Positions 1 to 4,893 of a DNA stretch of 5,334 nucleotides are shown one piece after another. Each line of letters starts with the position of its first letter. Position 1 is the stretch's first letter. A program made the position numbers and the translations under genes. Origin of the DNA: Erythrobacter sp. UBA2510 (lineage in GTDB: Bacteria; Pseudomonadota; Alphaproteobacteria; Sphingomonadales; Sphingomonadaceae); assembly GCA_002341345.1 (NCBI GenBank), contig DDNW01000090.1, forward strand, positions 1-5,334, given 5' to 3'. Below the pieces are notes generated by a model. That model did no database searches, was not told where the DNA came from, and was given only the letters and a program-made list of their open reading frames with translations.

Positions 1-26
1 GGGGGAGGGGGCCGGAACCGGGCGCA

Positions 27-47
27 GCGCCTGACACCGTCAGGCGC
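27..47 (-). terminator. Hairpin downstream of mscL, possible terminator without U-tract
   Basis: Bases 27-35 (GCGCCTGAC) are the exact reverse complement of 39-47 (GTCAGGCGC), giving a 9-bp GC-rich stem with a 3-base loop. It lies 14 bases beyond the mscL stop codon in the direction of mscL transcription. There is no run of U on the distal side: the minus-strand continuation is GC-rich. It may therefore be a weak or Rho-assisted terminator, or a 3'-end stabilising hairpin. The stem is symmetric, so it could also serve a gene entering from the left. Bases 1-26 contain only G-rich sequence with no recognisable gene. Confidence 0.5.
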
Positions 48-61
48 GCATAGACGCCACC

Positions 62-499
62 TCAGGGCCGCTTCTTCAGTTCCTCGAGAATTTCCTTGAG
101 CAGGTCGGTCTCGGACGGGCCCGCAGGGGCCGCCTCTTCCGGCTTCTCCTCGAACTCGACCATCGCCTTCTTGGCGTAGCGCACCAGCATGAAGATGATG
201 AAGGCGAGGATCACGAAATTGATCACCGCGGTGATGAAGGCGCCGTAGCCGATCATCGCCGCGCCGGCCTCTTTCAGCGCCGCATAATCGGTCAACGATC
301 CCTCGTAACCGTCAGGCGTGCTGAGCAGGAAGAAATAGTTGGAGAAATCCGCCCCGCCGAAGATCGCACCGATGATCGGCATGATGATCTCGTCGGTCAG
401 CGAGGTCACGATGGCCCCGAAGGCCGCGCCGATGATGACCGCCACGGCCAGATCGATGACATTGCCCTTGGCGATAAAGGCCTTGAAATCCTTGAGCAT
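62..499 (-). CDS. mscL: Large-conductance mechanosensitive channel MscL
   Basis: This 145-residue inner-membrane protein forms the homopentameric channel that opens under high membrane tension and releases solutes during hypo-osmotic shock. The N-terminus ([20 protein letters not shown]) carries the family's amphipathic first helix and the start of TM1, about residues 14-43. The IIMP motif (38-41) closes TM1. A short periplasmic loop follows (about 50-80), then TM2 (about 82-106) with an Asn at position 94. The C-terminus is acidic and Pro/Ala-rich, followed by a charged helix ([11 protein letters not shown]) that matches the cytoplasmic bundle. Residue Ala20 aligns with the gate position Gly22 of E. 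coli; the M. tuberculosis channel also has Ala there. The ATG at 497-499 is preceded by GGGAG (507-511 on the complement) at 7-base spacing. The reading frame stays open upstream of this, but that extension does not resemble MscL. The gene is complete and is divergent from the lemA operon. Confidence 0.96.
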   Translation of the reverse strand: MLKDFKAFIAKGNVIDLAVAVIIGAAFGAIVTSLTDEIIMPIIGAIFGGADFSNYFFLLSTPDGYEGSLTDYAALKEAGAAMIGYGAFITAVINFVILAFIIFMLVRYAKKAMVEFEEKPEEAAPAGPSETDLLKEILEELKKRP

Positions 500-585
500 G
501 CTCGCACTCCCGTCCTGCAGGTGGGCCGAATGTGCCAAAACTCCTGAAACCCGACAAGGCTGGGCTCTGTCCTGTCCCCCTTTCC

Positions 586-613
586 TTGTCCTGCCGGTCT
601 GCCGTGCTATATT
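586..613 (+). promoter_or_regulatory. Candidate sigma70-type promoter of the lemA operon
   Basis: TTGTCC at 586-591 and TATATT at 608-613 are separated by 16 bases. They match the -35 and -10 consensus at 4/6 and 5/6 positions. Transcription would begin near 620, leaving a leader of roughly 30 bases with the strong GGAGGA ribosome site at 635-640. This is the only good match in the 150-base region between mscL and lemA. No comparably good promoter facing mscL was found by eye. Confidence 0.5.
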
Positions 614-649
614 GGCAATACACCCGCCGGGAATGGAGGATTTTTTTCG

Positions 650-1255
650 ATGACCGCCACTTTGCGCCGCCTGCGCTTCGCCGCTCTCGCCGCCTTTGCC
701 AGCCTGACGCTGGCCGCCTGCGGCATAAATTCGGTGCCGACGGCAGAGGAAAACGCCAAGGCCAAATGGGCCGATGTCCAGAACGCTTATGACCGGCGCG
801 CACAGGCGCTGCCCAATCTCGCCGCGGTCGCCAGCAGCGCCTCGGAGCAGGAGCGCGGCATCCTGACCGACGTGATCGAGGCGCGCGCCAAGGCGACCAG
901 CATCCAGATCAGCGCCGACGATCTGGGTGATGCAGCCAAGATGCAGGAATATGCTGCCGCGCAGGGTCAGCTGTCGCAGGGTCTGGGTCGCCTGCTCGCC
1001 AGTTTCGAGGCTTATCCGCAGCTCCAGTCGATCGTGAACTACCAGATGCTGCAGAGCCAGGTCGAAGGCAGCGAGAACCGCATCAACATCGCGATCCGCG
1101 ACTATAACGAGGCGGTGCGCCAGTATAACACCACGATCCGCACCTTCCCCGATATCATCGGCGCGAAGATCATCCACGGCGCCGAGCCAATGGAACCGTT
1201 CGAGGCGGTCACGCCCGACGCCGAACAGGCCCCCGATCTGAACGAGATGCTCTGA
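650..1255 (+). CDS. lemA: LemA family lipoprotein
   Basis: This is a 201-residue LemA-family protein, a helical-bundle envelope protein whose molecular function is not settled. Residues 1-23 form a signal peptide (arginines at 6, 7 and 9, then a hydrophobic stretch) ending in the lipobox L21-A22-A23-Cys24. The protein should therefore be lipidated at Cys24, with Gly at +2. Many LemA proteins instead have an N-terminal transmembrane anchor. Family hallmarks follow: W40...RRAQALPNL (49-57), the [12 protein letters not shown] helix (71-82), YPQL (122-125), and E142-N143-R144 leading into [11 protein letters not shown] (150-160) and IRTFP (163-167). The tail from about 175 is acidic and probably disordered. 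The start is supported by GGAGGA at 635-640, 9 bases upstream. It is the first gene of a four-gene run, with the next start 8 bases after its stop. A LemA gene followed by TPM-domain genes is a recurrent bacterial arrangement. Confidence 0.92.
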   Translation: MTATLRRLRFAALAAFASLTLAACGINSVPTAEENAKAKWADVQNAYDRRAQALPNLAAVASSASEQERGILTDVIEARAKATSIQISADDLGDAAKMQEYAAAQGQLSQGLGRLLASFEAYPQLQSIVNYQMLQSQVEGSENRINIAIRDYNEAVRQYNTTIRTFPDIIGAKIIHGAEPMEPFEAVTPDAEQAPDLNEML

Positions 1256-1263
1256 TCGTTAAC

Positions 1264-2061
1264 ATGCGGCAGCTTGCCCTTCTCCTCGCCATGCTGGCGG
1301 CGCTCCTTGCGCTGCCCGCAACCGCGCAGGACTTCCCCGAGCGCGGGACTGCTCCGGTAGTCGATCAGGCCGGGATCATCCCCGATGATGTAGAGGCGCA
1401 GCTGTCGCAAAAGCTGGACCAGTTCGAGGAACGCAACCATCGGCAATTCGTGGTCGCCACGGTCGATGACTTGCAAGGCTATGACATCGCCGATTACGGC
1501 TACCAACTGGGGCGCGAATGGGCGCTGGGCGATGCCGAACGCAATGACGGGATCATCCTGCTGGTCGCCCCGAACGAACGCAAGGTCCGGATCGAGGTCG
1601 GCTATGGCCTCGAACCGATCATGACCGACGGGCTGTCCGCCCTGATCATCCAGCAGGTAATCCTGCCCCGGTTTAGCGAAGGGGACTTTCCCGGCGGCAT
1701 AGTCGCGGGTGCCGATGCCATTATCACCCAGATCGAACTGCCGCCCGAAGAACAGCAACGCGCCATAGCCCAGGCCGATGAGACACGTAGCAGCGAGGGC
1801 GGATTCCCCATTGGCGGGCTGATCTGGCTCGCCTTCCTGTTCTTCTTCTTCATCCTGCCGATGATGCGACGGGGCGGGAGGAACGGTTACCGCCGCATGG
1901 GCACGGGCAGCACCATCGGCAATATCATCCTGTGGGAAGCCGCCAATTCGATCGCGCGCGGTGCCTCGAGCCACCGTGGCGGCGGCTGGGGTGGAGGCGG
2001 CGGAGGCTTCTCCGGCGGTGGCGGCTCATTCGGGGGCGGCGGTGCCTCGGGAGGATGGTGA
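1264..2061 (+). CDS. Secreted TPM-domain protein with C-terminal membrane anchor and Gly-rich tail (YgcG type)
   Basis: The protein has 265 residues. A signal peptide (1-21, cleavage likely after ATA before Gln22) precedes a TPM domain at about 32-155. Visible family features are the opening VVDQAGII (32-39), the strand QFVVATV (61-67), and GDAERNDGIILLVAPNERKV (89-108) leading to RIEVGYGLE and TDG. These are followed by FSEGDF and the GGIVAGADAI helix. A hydrophobic segment (about 183-201, with FLFFFF) anchors the protein, followed by RRGGR. The last 27 residues are almost entirely Gly, Ser, Phe and Trp (239-265), the usual ending of YgcG-type proteins. The TPM domain is therefore predicted to be periplasmic and the tail cytoplasmic. 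TPM domains have been linked to phosphatase activity in plants and to envelope processes in bacteria; no activity can be assigned here. No good ribosome site precedes the ATG, so translation is probably coupled to lemA, 8 bases upstream. Confidence 0.88.
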   Translation: MRQLALLLAMLAALLALPATAQDFPERGTAPVVDQAGIIPDDVEAQLSQKLDQFEERNHRQFVVATVDDLQGYDIADYGYQLGREWALGDAERNDGIILLVAPNERKVRIEVGYGLEPIMTDGLSALIIQQVILPRFSEGDFPGGIVAGADAIITQIELPPEEQQRAIAQADETRSSEGGFPIGGLIWLAFLFFFFILPMMRRGGRNGYRRMGTGSTIGNIILWEAANSIARGASSHRGGGWGGGGGGFSGGGGSFGGGGASGGW

Positions 2062-2062
2062 C

Positions 2063-2746
2063 ATGCCGATAAATTCAGAGGCCGACCACCGGATTGTCAG
2101 CGATGCGGTCGCCGCAGCCGAGGCCCACACCTCGGGCGAAATCGTCACCGTGCTGGCCGAAAAATCGGACCGTTACGACGATATTGCGCTGCTGTGGGCG
2201 ATTGCCGCCAGCTTCACCGCGATGAGCGCGCTCGCGCTGTTTCCGCAATTCTTCCTCGGCAAGATCGACTGGCTGTTCGAACAGCTCGGCTACTGGCACC
2301 ACGAATGGACCACCGCCCAGATCGTTACGCTGACCTTGACGCTGGGCTTGCTGAAGTTCGTCGGCGTCTGGGCAATCCAGCTATGGGACCCGCTCAAGTT
2401 CTTCCTCATCCCACCGCCGCTCAAGACCTTCCGCGTGCATGAGCACGCGATCCGCCACTTCAAGGTCGGGGCCGAGCGGCGCACCCATGGTCGCACCGGC
2501 GTGCTGATCTATGTCTCGCTGAAGGAACATCGGGCCGAGATCGTCGCCGACGAGCCGATTGCCGAGAAGGTCTCTGCCGATGTCTGGGGCGAGGCGATGG
2601 CCGATATGCTCGGCCATATCAAACAGGGCCAGCTGGCCGAGGGGATTGCAGCGGGTGTGCGCGATGTCGGCGTGGTGCTGGCCGAGCATTTCCCGCGCGA
2701 TACCGACGACACGAACGAGCTTCCCGACCGCTTGATCGTCTTGTGA
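2063..2746 (+). CDS. Membrane TPM-domain protein (COG3762-like), TPM fold interrupted by two membrane segments
   Basis: The protein has 227 residues. It begins with a short helix and the strand SGEIVTVLAEKSD (24-36), typical of the first half of a TPM domain. Two hydrophobic segments follow (about 42-60 and 87-107), separated by an aromatic loop (DWLFEQLGYWHHEW). The TPM-like part then resumes at HGRTGVLIYVSLKEHRAEIV (142-161) and ADEPI (162-166), and continues with helices around WGEAMADML and the GIAAGVRDVGVVLAEHF ending (194-210). The order strand, membrane hairpin, strand is the architecture I associate with the uncharacterised membrane family COG3762. There is no signal peptide. The ATG at 2063 is chosen because GGGAGGA lies at 2049-2055 with 7-base spacing and starts 1 base after the previous stop. 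The frame is open further upstream to 1961, but that stretch overlaps the Gly-rich tail of the preceding gene. It probably partners the preceding TPM protein and LemA; its function is unknown. Confidence 0.8.
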   Translation: MPINSEADHRIVSDAVAAAEAHTSGEIVTVLAEKSDRYDDIALLWAIAASFTAMSALALFPQFFLGKIDWLFEQLGYWHHEWTTAQIVTLTLTLGLLKFVGVWAIQLWDPLKFFLIPPPLKTFRVHEHAIRHFKVGAERRTHGRTGVLIYVSLKEHRAEIVADEPIAEKVSADVWGEAMADMLGHIKQGQLAEGIAAGVRDVGVVLAEHFPRDTDDTNELPDRLIVL

Positions 2747-2768
2747 GCGCAGGTTAGCCCCGCAGGCC

Positions 2769-3314
2769 ATGGCCAATGCTCCCGAAGACGACGCGAAACT
2801 CCCCGAGGAAATCATGTGGGAGGGCAAGTGGATCACCGCCCGGCGGCGGGGCCGGTGGGAATATGTCGGCCGGGCACGGGGCATCCGTGCGGCGGTCATT
2901 CTGCCGATAGATGGCGATCATGTCATTCTGGTCGAGCAATATCGCGTGCCGCTGGGCCGGCGCTGCATCGAACTGCCAGCGGGCCTGATCGGCGACGACG
3001 ACAGCGCGCCGGGCGAGGATTCGCTCGACACCGCGAAACGCGAGCTGGAGGAAGAGACCGGCTATCGCGCCGCCGATTGGCAGGACTGCGGCGAGTATTT
3101 CTCCTCGCCCGGCATGGTCTCGGAAAGCTTTACCCTGCTCGTTGCGCGCGGCCTGACCAGGGTCAGCGAAGGCGGCGGGGTCGCGGAAGAGAATATCGTG
3201 GTTCACCGCGTCCCGCTCGGCGGGATTGCCGAGGCGCTGGCGACCTTCCGAGCGCAGGGGCTGGCGATAGATGTGAAGCTGCTTACGCTGCTCGGCCCGA
3301 ACCTGCTGGGTTAG
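2769..3314 (+). CDS. Nudix hydrolase, probable ADP-ribose pyrophosphatase
   Basis: This is a 181-residue cytoplasmic enzyme expected to hydrolyse a nucleoside diphosphate linked to another group, most likely ADP-ribose to AMP and ribose 5-phosphate. The Nudix box is clear: Glu83, seven residues, then R91-E92-L93-x-E95-E96-x-G98-Y99, with the metal-binding glutamates present. The Gly normally six residues before Glu83 is displaced by a two-residue insertion (GDDDSAPG). Markers of the ADP-ribose subfamily lie just upstream: WEYVGRARGIRAAVIL (30-45), VEQYR (55-59) and ELPAG (68-72). SPGMVSE downstream of the box also fits. The ATG at 2769 lacks a good ribosome site. An in-frame ATG at 2814 (Met16) has GAGGAA at 2805-2810 and could be the true start; homologues usually have some residues before this point, so I keep the longer form. 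The start is 22 bases after the TPM gene stop, so co-transcription is likely. A functional link to the envelope genes is not evident. Confidence 0.9.
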   Translation: MANAPEDDAKLPEEIMWEGKWITARRRGRWEYVGRARGIRAAVILPIDGDHVILVEQYRVPLGRRCIELPAGLIGDDDSAPGEDSLDTAKRELEEETGYRAADWQDCGEYFSSPGMVSESFTLLVARGLTRVSEGGGVAEENIVVHRVPLGGIAEALATFRAQGLAIDVKLLTLLGPNLLG

Positions 3315-3357
3315 TGTTTGTTTCAGACAAGCTGTAACATTTGCGGCTCCGGCCCAC

Positions 3358-3373
3358 TCCCACGCTCGTGGGG
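3358..3373. terminator. Small hairpin between convergent genes, weak terminator candidate
   Basis: CCCAC at 3359-3363 pairs with GTGGG at 3368-3372 around a 4-base loop, with one extra T-G pair outside. It lies in the 65-base gap between the Nudix gene and the convergent membrane-protein gene, so it could act in either direction. No U-run follows on either strand and the stem is short, so this is a weak call based mainly on location. Confidence 0.25.
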
Positions 3374-3379
3374 CAAACT

Positions 3380-4192
3380 TCAGGCAGCGAGACGGTGACG
3401 GTAGGTCACGTTCACCCGCTGCGACAGGATCAGATAGGGCAGCCAGATCGCCGCGCTGATCAGCACCTTGGTGATATTGGCGTCGAGCAGAGTTAGCAGC
3501 GGCTCGGAAACCATGGCCGGGATATTGCCCGCCAGCGTGATTTGCTTGGCGATCGCGAACTGCATCACGATGTCGAGCGCCCAGGCGAAGGCCAGCATGC
3601 GCGGAAACATCGGGATCGCGCGCAGCGCCATGACGAAAGCGACCATGTAGAAGAAGCTGGTGACAACCACGTCCACGCTCATCACCATGAACATCGCCTG
3701 CCCCCAGCCGGGCGCATGGTGGTTCATCGCGGGCACCGCCATGAAGAACTCGCCCGTGCGGACAACGACGTTGAGCAACATGCCGATGAGCAAGGATGCC
3801 ATGAAGCCGACCGGCCCGAACACCGGGTTGGCCCGCGCCTCGTCGGCGGACAATTCGCGCCAGCGCCCGACCACCGGCATGAAGCGGAAGGTCGGCTGCT
3901 GCAATGCTTGCGAGGTACCGAAGGCACCGCGGGCGATCACGAAACCGGCAATCGGCGCGACGATCACGAGGCTGTAGGCGAGGACAATGCCAAGCGCATC
4001 GGCCGTGGAGTGGATCGGCGAAGCCGGGAAGGCAAGCCGCAGCAGCGCTAGCGGGATGGCGAACAGCAGCCAGGCAATCGCCAGCCATGCCATTCGCGTC
4101 TGCAGAAAGGCCGTGATGGCAAGGCTCTTGTCATAGAGCCCGGCGATATAGGCGCTGGCTTCCTGCCTGATCGTCGTTGCAATCATCGTCAC
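3380..4192 (-). CDS. Polytopic membrane protein of unknown function (C-terminal half possibly DUF2569-like)
   Basis: This is a 270-residue integral membrane protein with about six hydrophobic segments, near 34-55, 67-88, 126-146, 166-190, 199-219 and 240-257. The N-terminal 30 residues are soluble. A hydrophilic loop containing RWRELSADEARANP (about 110-123) separates helices two and three. The last helix and tail, AAIWLPYLILSQRVNVTYRH (247-266), resemble my recollection of the DUF2569 ending, where W-x-P-Y-hydrophobic-S-x-R-V precedes a short basic tail. This is an impression, not a search. No catalytic motif or transport signature is seen. The start is probably GTG at 4190-4192, with GGGAG at 4200-4204 on the complement and 7-base spacing. 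The in-frame ATG two codons later (4184-4186) would place that site 13 bases away. It is transcribed away from the pilin gene and converges on the Nudix gene. Coding is clearly on this strand; the opposite-strand frames give low-complexity His/Arg/Asp-rich translations. Confidence 0.72.
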   Translation of the reverse strand: MTMIATTIRQEASAYIAGLYDKSLAITAFLQTRMAWLAIAWLLFAIPLALLRLAFPASPIHSTADALGIVLAYSLVIVAPIAGFVIARGAFGTSQALQQPTFRFMPVVGRWRELSADEARANPVFGPVGFMASLLIGMLLNVVVRTGEFFMAVPAMNHHAPGWGQAMFMVMSVDVVVTSFFYMVAFVMALRAIPMFPRMLAFAWALDIVMQFAIAKQITLAGNIPAMVSEPLLTLLDANITKVLISAAIWLPYLILSQRVNVTYRHRLAA

Positions 4193-4343
4193 ACATGGGC
4201 TCCCGACATGCTCAGTTCGGACGGCACGGGCGAATCATAGCGCTTGCGCCGTAAATTTCTGACAGCCTTTGTAATAAGCTCCACGTTAACGATCGGTTTC
4301 ACGACTCGGCCCGGAAATCGTCGTTAAGGATAAGTGTCAAGGA

Positions 4344-4390
4344 TTTTGGCGATCAAAGTATTGGATTTAAATGGATATTTTTTGCCAAAA
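4344..4390. repeat. Inverted repeat TTTTGGC / GCCAAAA flanking an AT-rich spacer
   Basis: TTTTGGC at 4344-4350 is the perfect reverse complement of GCCAAAA at 4384-4390. The arms are 40 bases apart start to start and enclose a very AT-rich stretch that includes TTTAAAT. The arrangement could be a pair of binding half-sites brought together by DNA bending, just upstream of the candidate pilin promoter. A 7-base repeat across 33 bases can also occur by chance, so the functional reading is inference. Confidence 0.35.
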
Positions 4391-4398
4391 CGCAACCA

Positions 4399-4427
4399 TT
4401 GACCCCGCAGCGTAAACCACAGAATAT
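4399..4427 (+). promoter_or_regulatory. Candidate promoter for the pilin gene
   Basis: TTGACC at 4399-4404 matches the -35 consensus at 5/6 positions. Seventeen bases later GAATAT (4422-4427) is a partial -10 match (3/6). Transcription would start near 4434 and give a leader of about 160 bases before the pilin start codon, long enough to include both leader hairpins. The -10 match is weak, so the promoter could use an activator or lie elsewhere in the AT-rich patch. Confidence 0.35.
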
Positions 4428-4452
4428 CACCATTGTCAGAGGGAGAGGCCAA

Positions 4453-4497
4453 GTTGGCACGGGACACTCGCCGGGATTTCCGGTGATAAGTGCCAGC
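4453..4497 (+). other. Nested stem-loop in the putative pilin leader RNA
   Basis: An outer stem pairs 4453-4460 (GTTGGCAC) with 4490-4497 (GTGCCAGC), 8 pairs with one G-U. Inside it, 4468-4474 (TCGCCGG) pairs with 4480-4486 (CCGGTGA), 7 pairs with one G-U and a 5-base loop. An asymmetric internal loop separates the two. The element matches no riboswitch class I recognise. It could stabilise or regulate the abundant pilin mRNA, or bind protein as DNA. Confidence 0.35.
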
Positions 4498-4539
4498 CGC
4501 TTCTTTCTCAGGCTTGGGGGTGTCCGGAATTTTTACCGG

Positions 4540-4567
4540 GGCCCATATCCGAACCGGGCTGTGGGCC
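4540..4567 (+). other. Second leader hairpin, GGCCCA/TGGGCC, just upstream of the pilin ribosome site
   Basis: GGCCCAT (4540-4546) pairs with GTGGGCC (4561-4567), seven pairs including one G-U, with a 14-base loop in which CCG and CGG can form a mini-stem. A run of five T follows at 4574-4578, seven bases after the stem, so it has a loose resemblance to an attenuator. The pilin ribosome site begins 16 bases after the stem. Confidence 0.3.
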
Positions 4568-4595
4568 TGTGTATTTTTGAATGGGGTGGAATATC

Positions 4596-4814
4596 ATGAA
4601 GACTTTTCTGAAGAACTTTATCGCTGACGAATCGGGCGCTTCGGCTGCCGAATACGCTCTGATCATCGCTGTCGTGGGTGTCGGCATCGGCGCCGCCGCG
4701 CTGGTTCTGGGCGCCAACGTGACCAGCGCCGTGGGTAGCGCTGCCAACGACGTCTACAACTGCAACACCAACTCGACCATGTCGGGCGGTGCCTACGCCA
4801 ACCAGACCTGCTAA
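4596..4814 (+). CDS. flp: Flp/Fap-type pilin (type IVb prepilin, major Tad pilus subunit)
   Basis: The 72-residue prepilin has a short basic leader (with Lys at 2 and 6), then the processing motif DESG14^A15-S-A-A-E19-Y20. A TadV/CpaA-type peptidase should cleave after Gly14, leaving the conserved Glu at +5 and Tyr at +6. The hydrophobic helix (about 21-40) anchors the subunit in the inner membrane before assembly and packs in the pilus core. Mature length is 58 residues, within the usual range for Flp pilins. The C-terminal part (41-72) is small, polar and Asn/Ser/Gly-rich. It has two cysteines, Cys56 and the final residue Cys72, which could form a disulphide in the periplasm. The start at 4596 is chosen over an in-frame ATG at 4581 because GGTGGA lies at 4585-4590 with 5-base spacing, and because the shorter leader fits the family. 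cpaB follows after a hairpin, which confirms a tad/flp locus. Confidence 0.93.
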   Translation: MKTFLKNFIADESGASAAEYALIIAVVGVGIGAAALVLGANVTSAVGSAANDVYNCNTNSTMSGGAYANQTC

Positions 4815-4828
4815 GTAATTGCCTTGTT

Positions 4829-4857
4829 AACCCCCGCGGCCTATGGTCGCGGGGGTT
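4829..4857 (+). terminator. Strong hairpin between pilin and cpaB, likely partial terminator or mRNA-stabilising stem
   Basis: Bases 4829-4841 pair with 4845-4857 through 13 positions. Ten outer pairs are perfect (AACCCCCGCG with CGCGGGGGTT), then one G-U and two C-G pairs close a 3-base loop (TAT). The following sequence TTCTGCATTTTC is only moderately T-rich. The hairpin lies 14 bases after the pilin stop. Its position fits a leaky terminator or 3'-end stabiliser that keeps pilin transcripts in excess of the downstream assembly genes. Confidence 0.75.
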
Positions 4858-4893
4858 CTGCATTTTCAGAACCGGTAATTAGCAGGGGGCTCT

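Larger units (their letters stand above)
4193..4595. promoter_or_regulatory. 403-base gene-free divergent region upstream of the pilin
   Basis: I see no convincing gene here. The part near 4326-4395 is strikingly AT-rich compared with its surroundings, as expected for a promoter or protein-binding region. It contains four GGAT words (4328, 4341, 4363, 4372), three TTAA words (4286, 4324, 4367), and a pair GTTAACGA (4285-4292) / GTTAAGGA (4323-4330). Right of 4440 the sequence turns GC-rich and can fold into hairpins listed separately. The left third holds a possible -10 (TATGAT on the minus strand, bases 4234-4239) for the divergent membrane-protein gene, but no matching -35 is seen at normal spacing. 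CtrA-type sites (TTAA-N7-TTAA) would make sense for a pilin in this group, but only half-sites are present. Confidence 0.6.

Noticed and set aside
1102..1974. Minus-strand open frame of 290 codons opposite lemA and the first TPM gene
   Set aside because: It is antisense to two clear genes with family motifs; no domain or ribosome site supports it.
1975..2058. Gly-rich codon repeat as a possible tandem repeat or recombination site
   Set aside because: It is the ordinary Gly/Ser/Phe-rich tail of YgcG-type TPM proteins and is not an exact tandem repeat.
3542..4051. Plus-strand open frame of 169 codons opposite the membrane-protein gene
   Set aside because: The translation is low-complexity, rich in His, Arg, Asp and Glu, typical of the complement of a membrane-protein gene. 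The minus-strand frame gives clean hydrophobic helices.
2754..4088. Minus-strand open frame of 444 codons spanning the Nudix gene and the membrane-protein gene
   Set aside because: It crosses two well-supported genes, lacks any recognisable domain and has the composition of an antisense frame in GC-rich DNA.
4335..4340. Perfect TTGACA -35 on the minus strand facing the membrane-protein gene
   Set aside because: No acceptable -10 lies 15-19 bases downstream; the sequence there is GATTTCCGG. It could be chance in the AT-rich patch.
4454..4471. Sigma54-like -24 element TTGGCACG upstream of the pilin
   Set aside because: The -24 half is a perfect match, but at the required spacing the -12 half reads ACTCG in place of TTGC plus A/T. 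The nearest GC is two bases too far. The same bases are better explained as the arm of a stem-loop.
4508..4747. Minus-strand open frame overlapping the pilin
   Set aside because: It is antisense to the clear Flp pilin and its leader, with no recognisable features.
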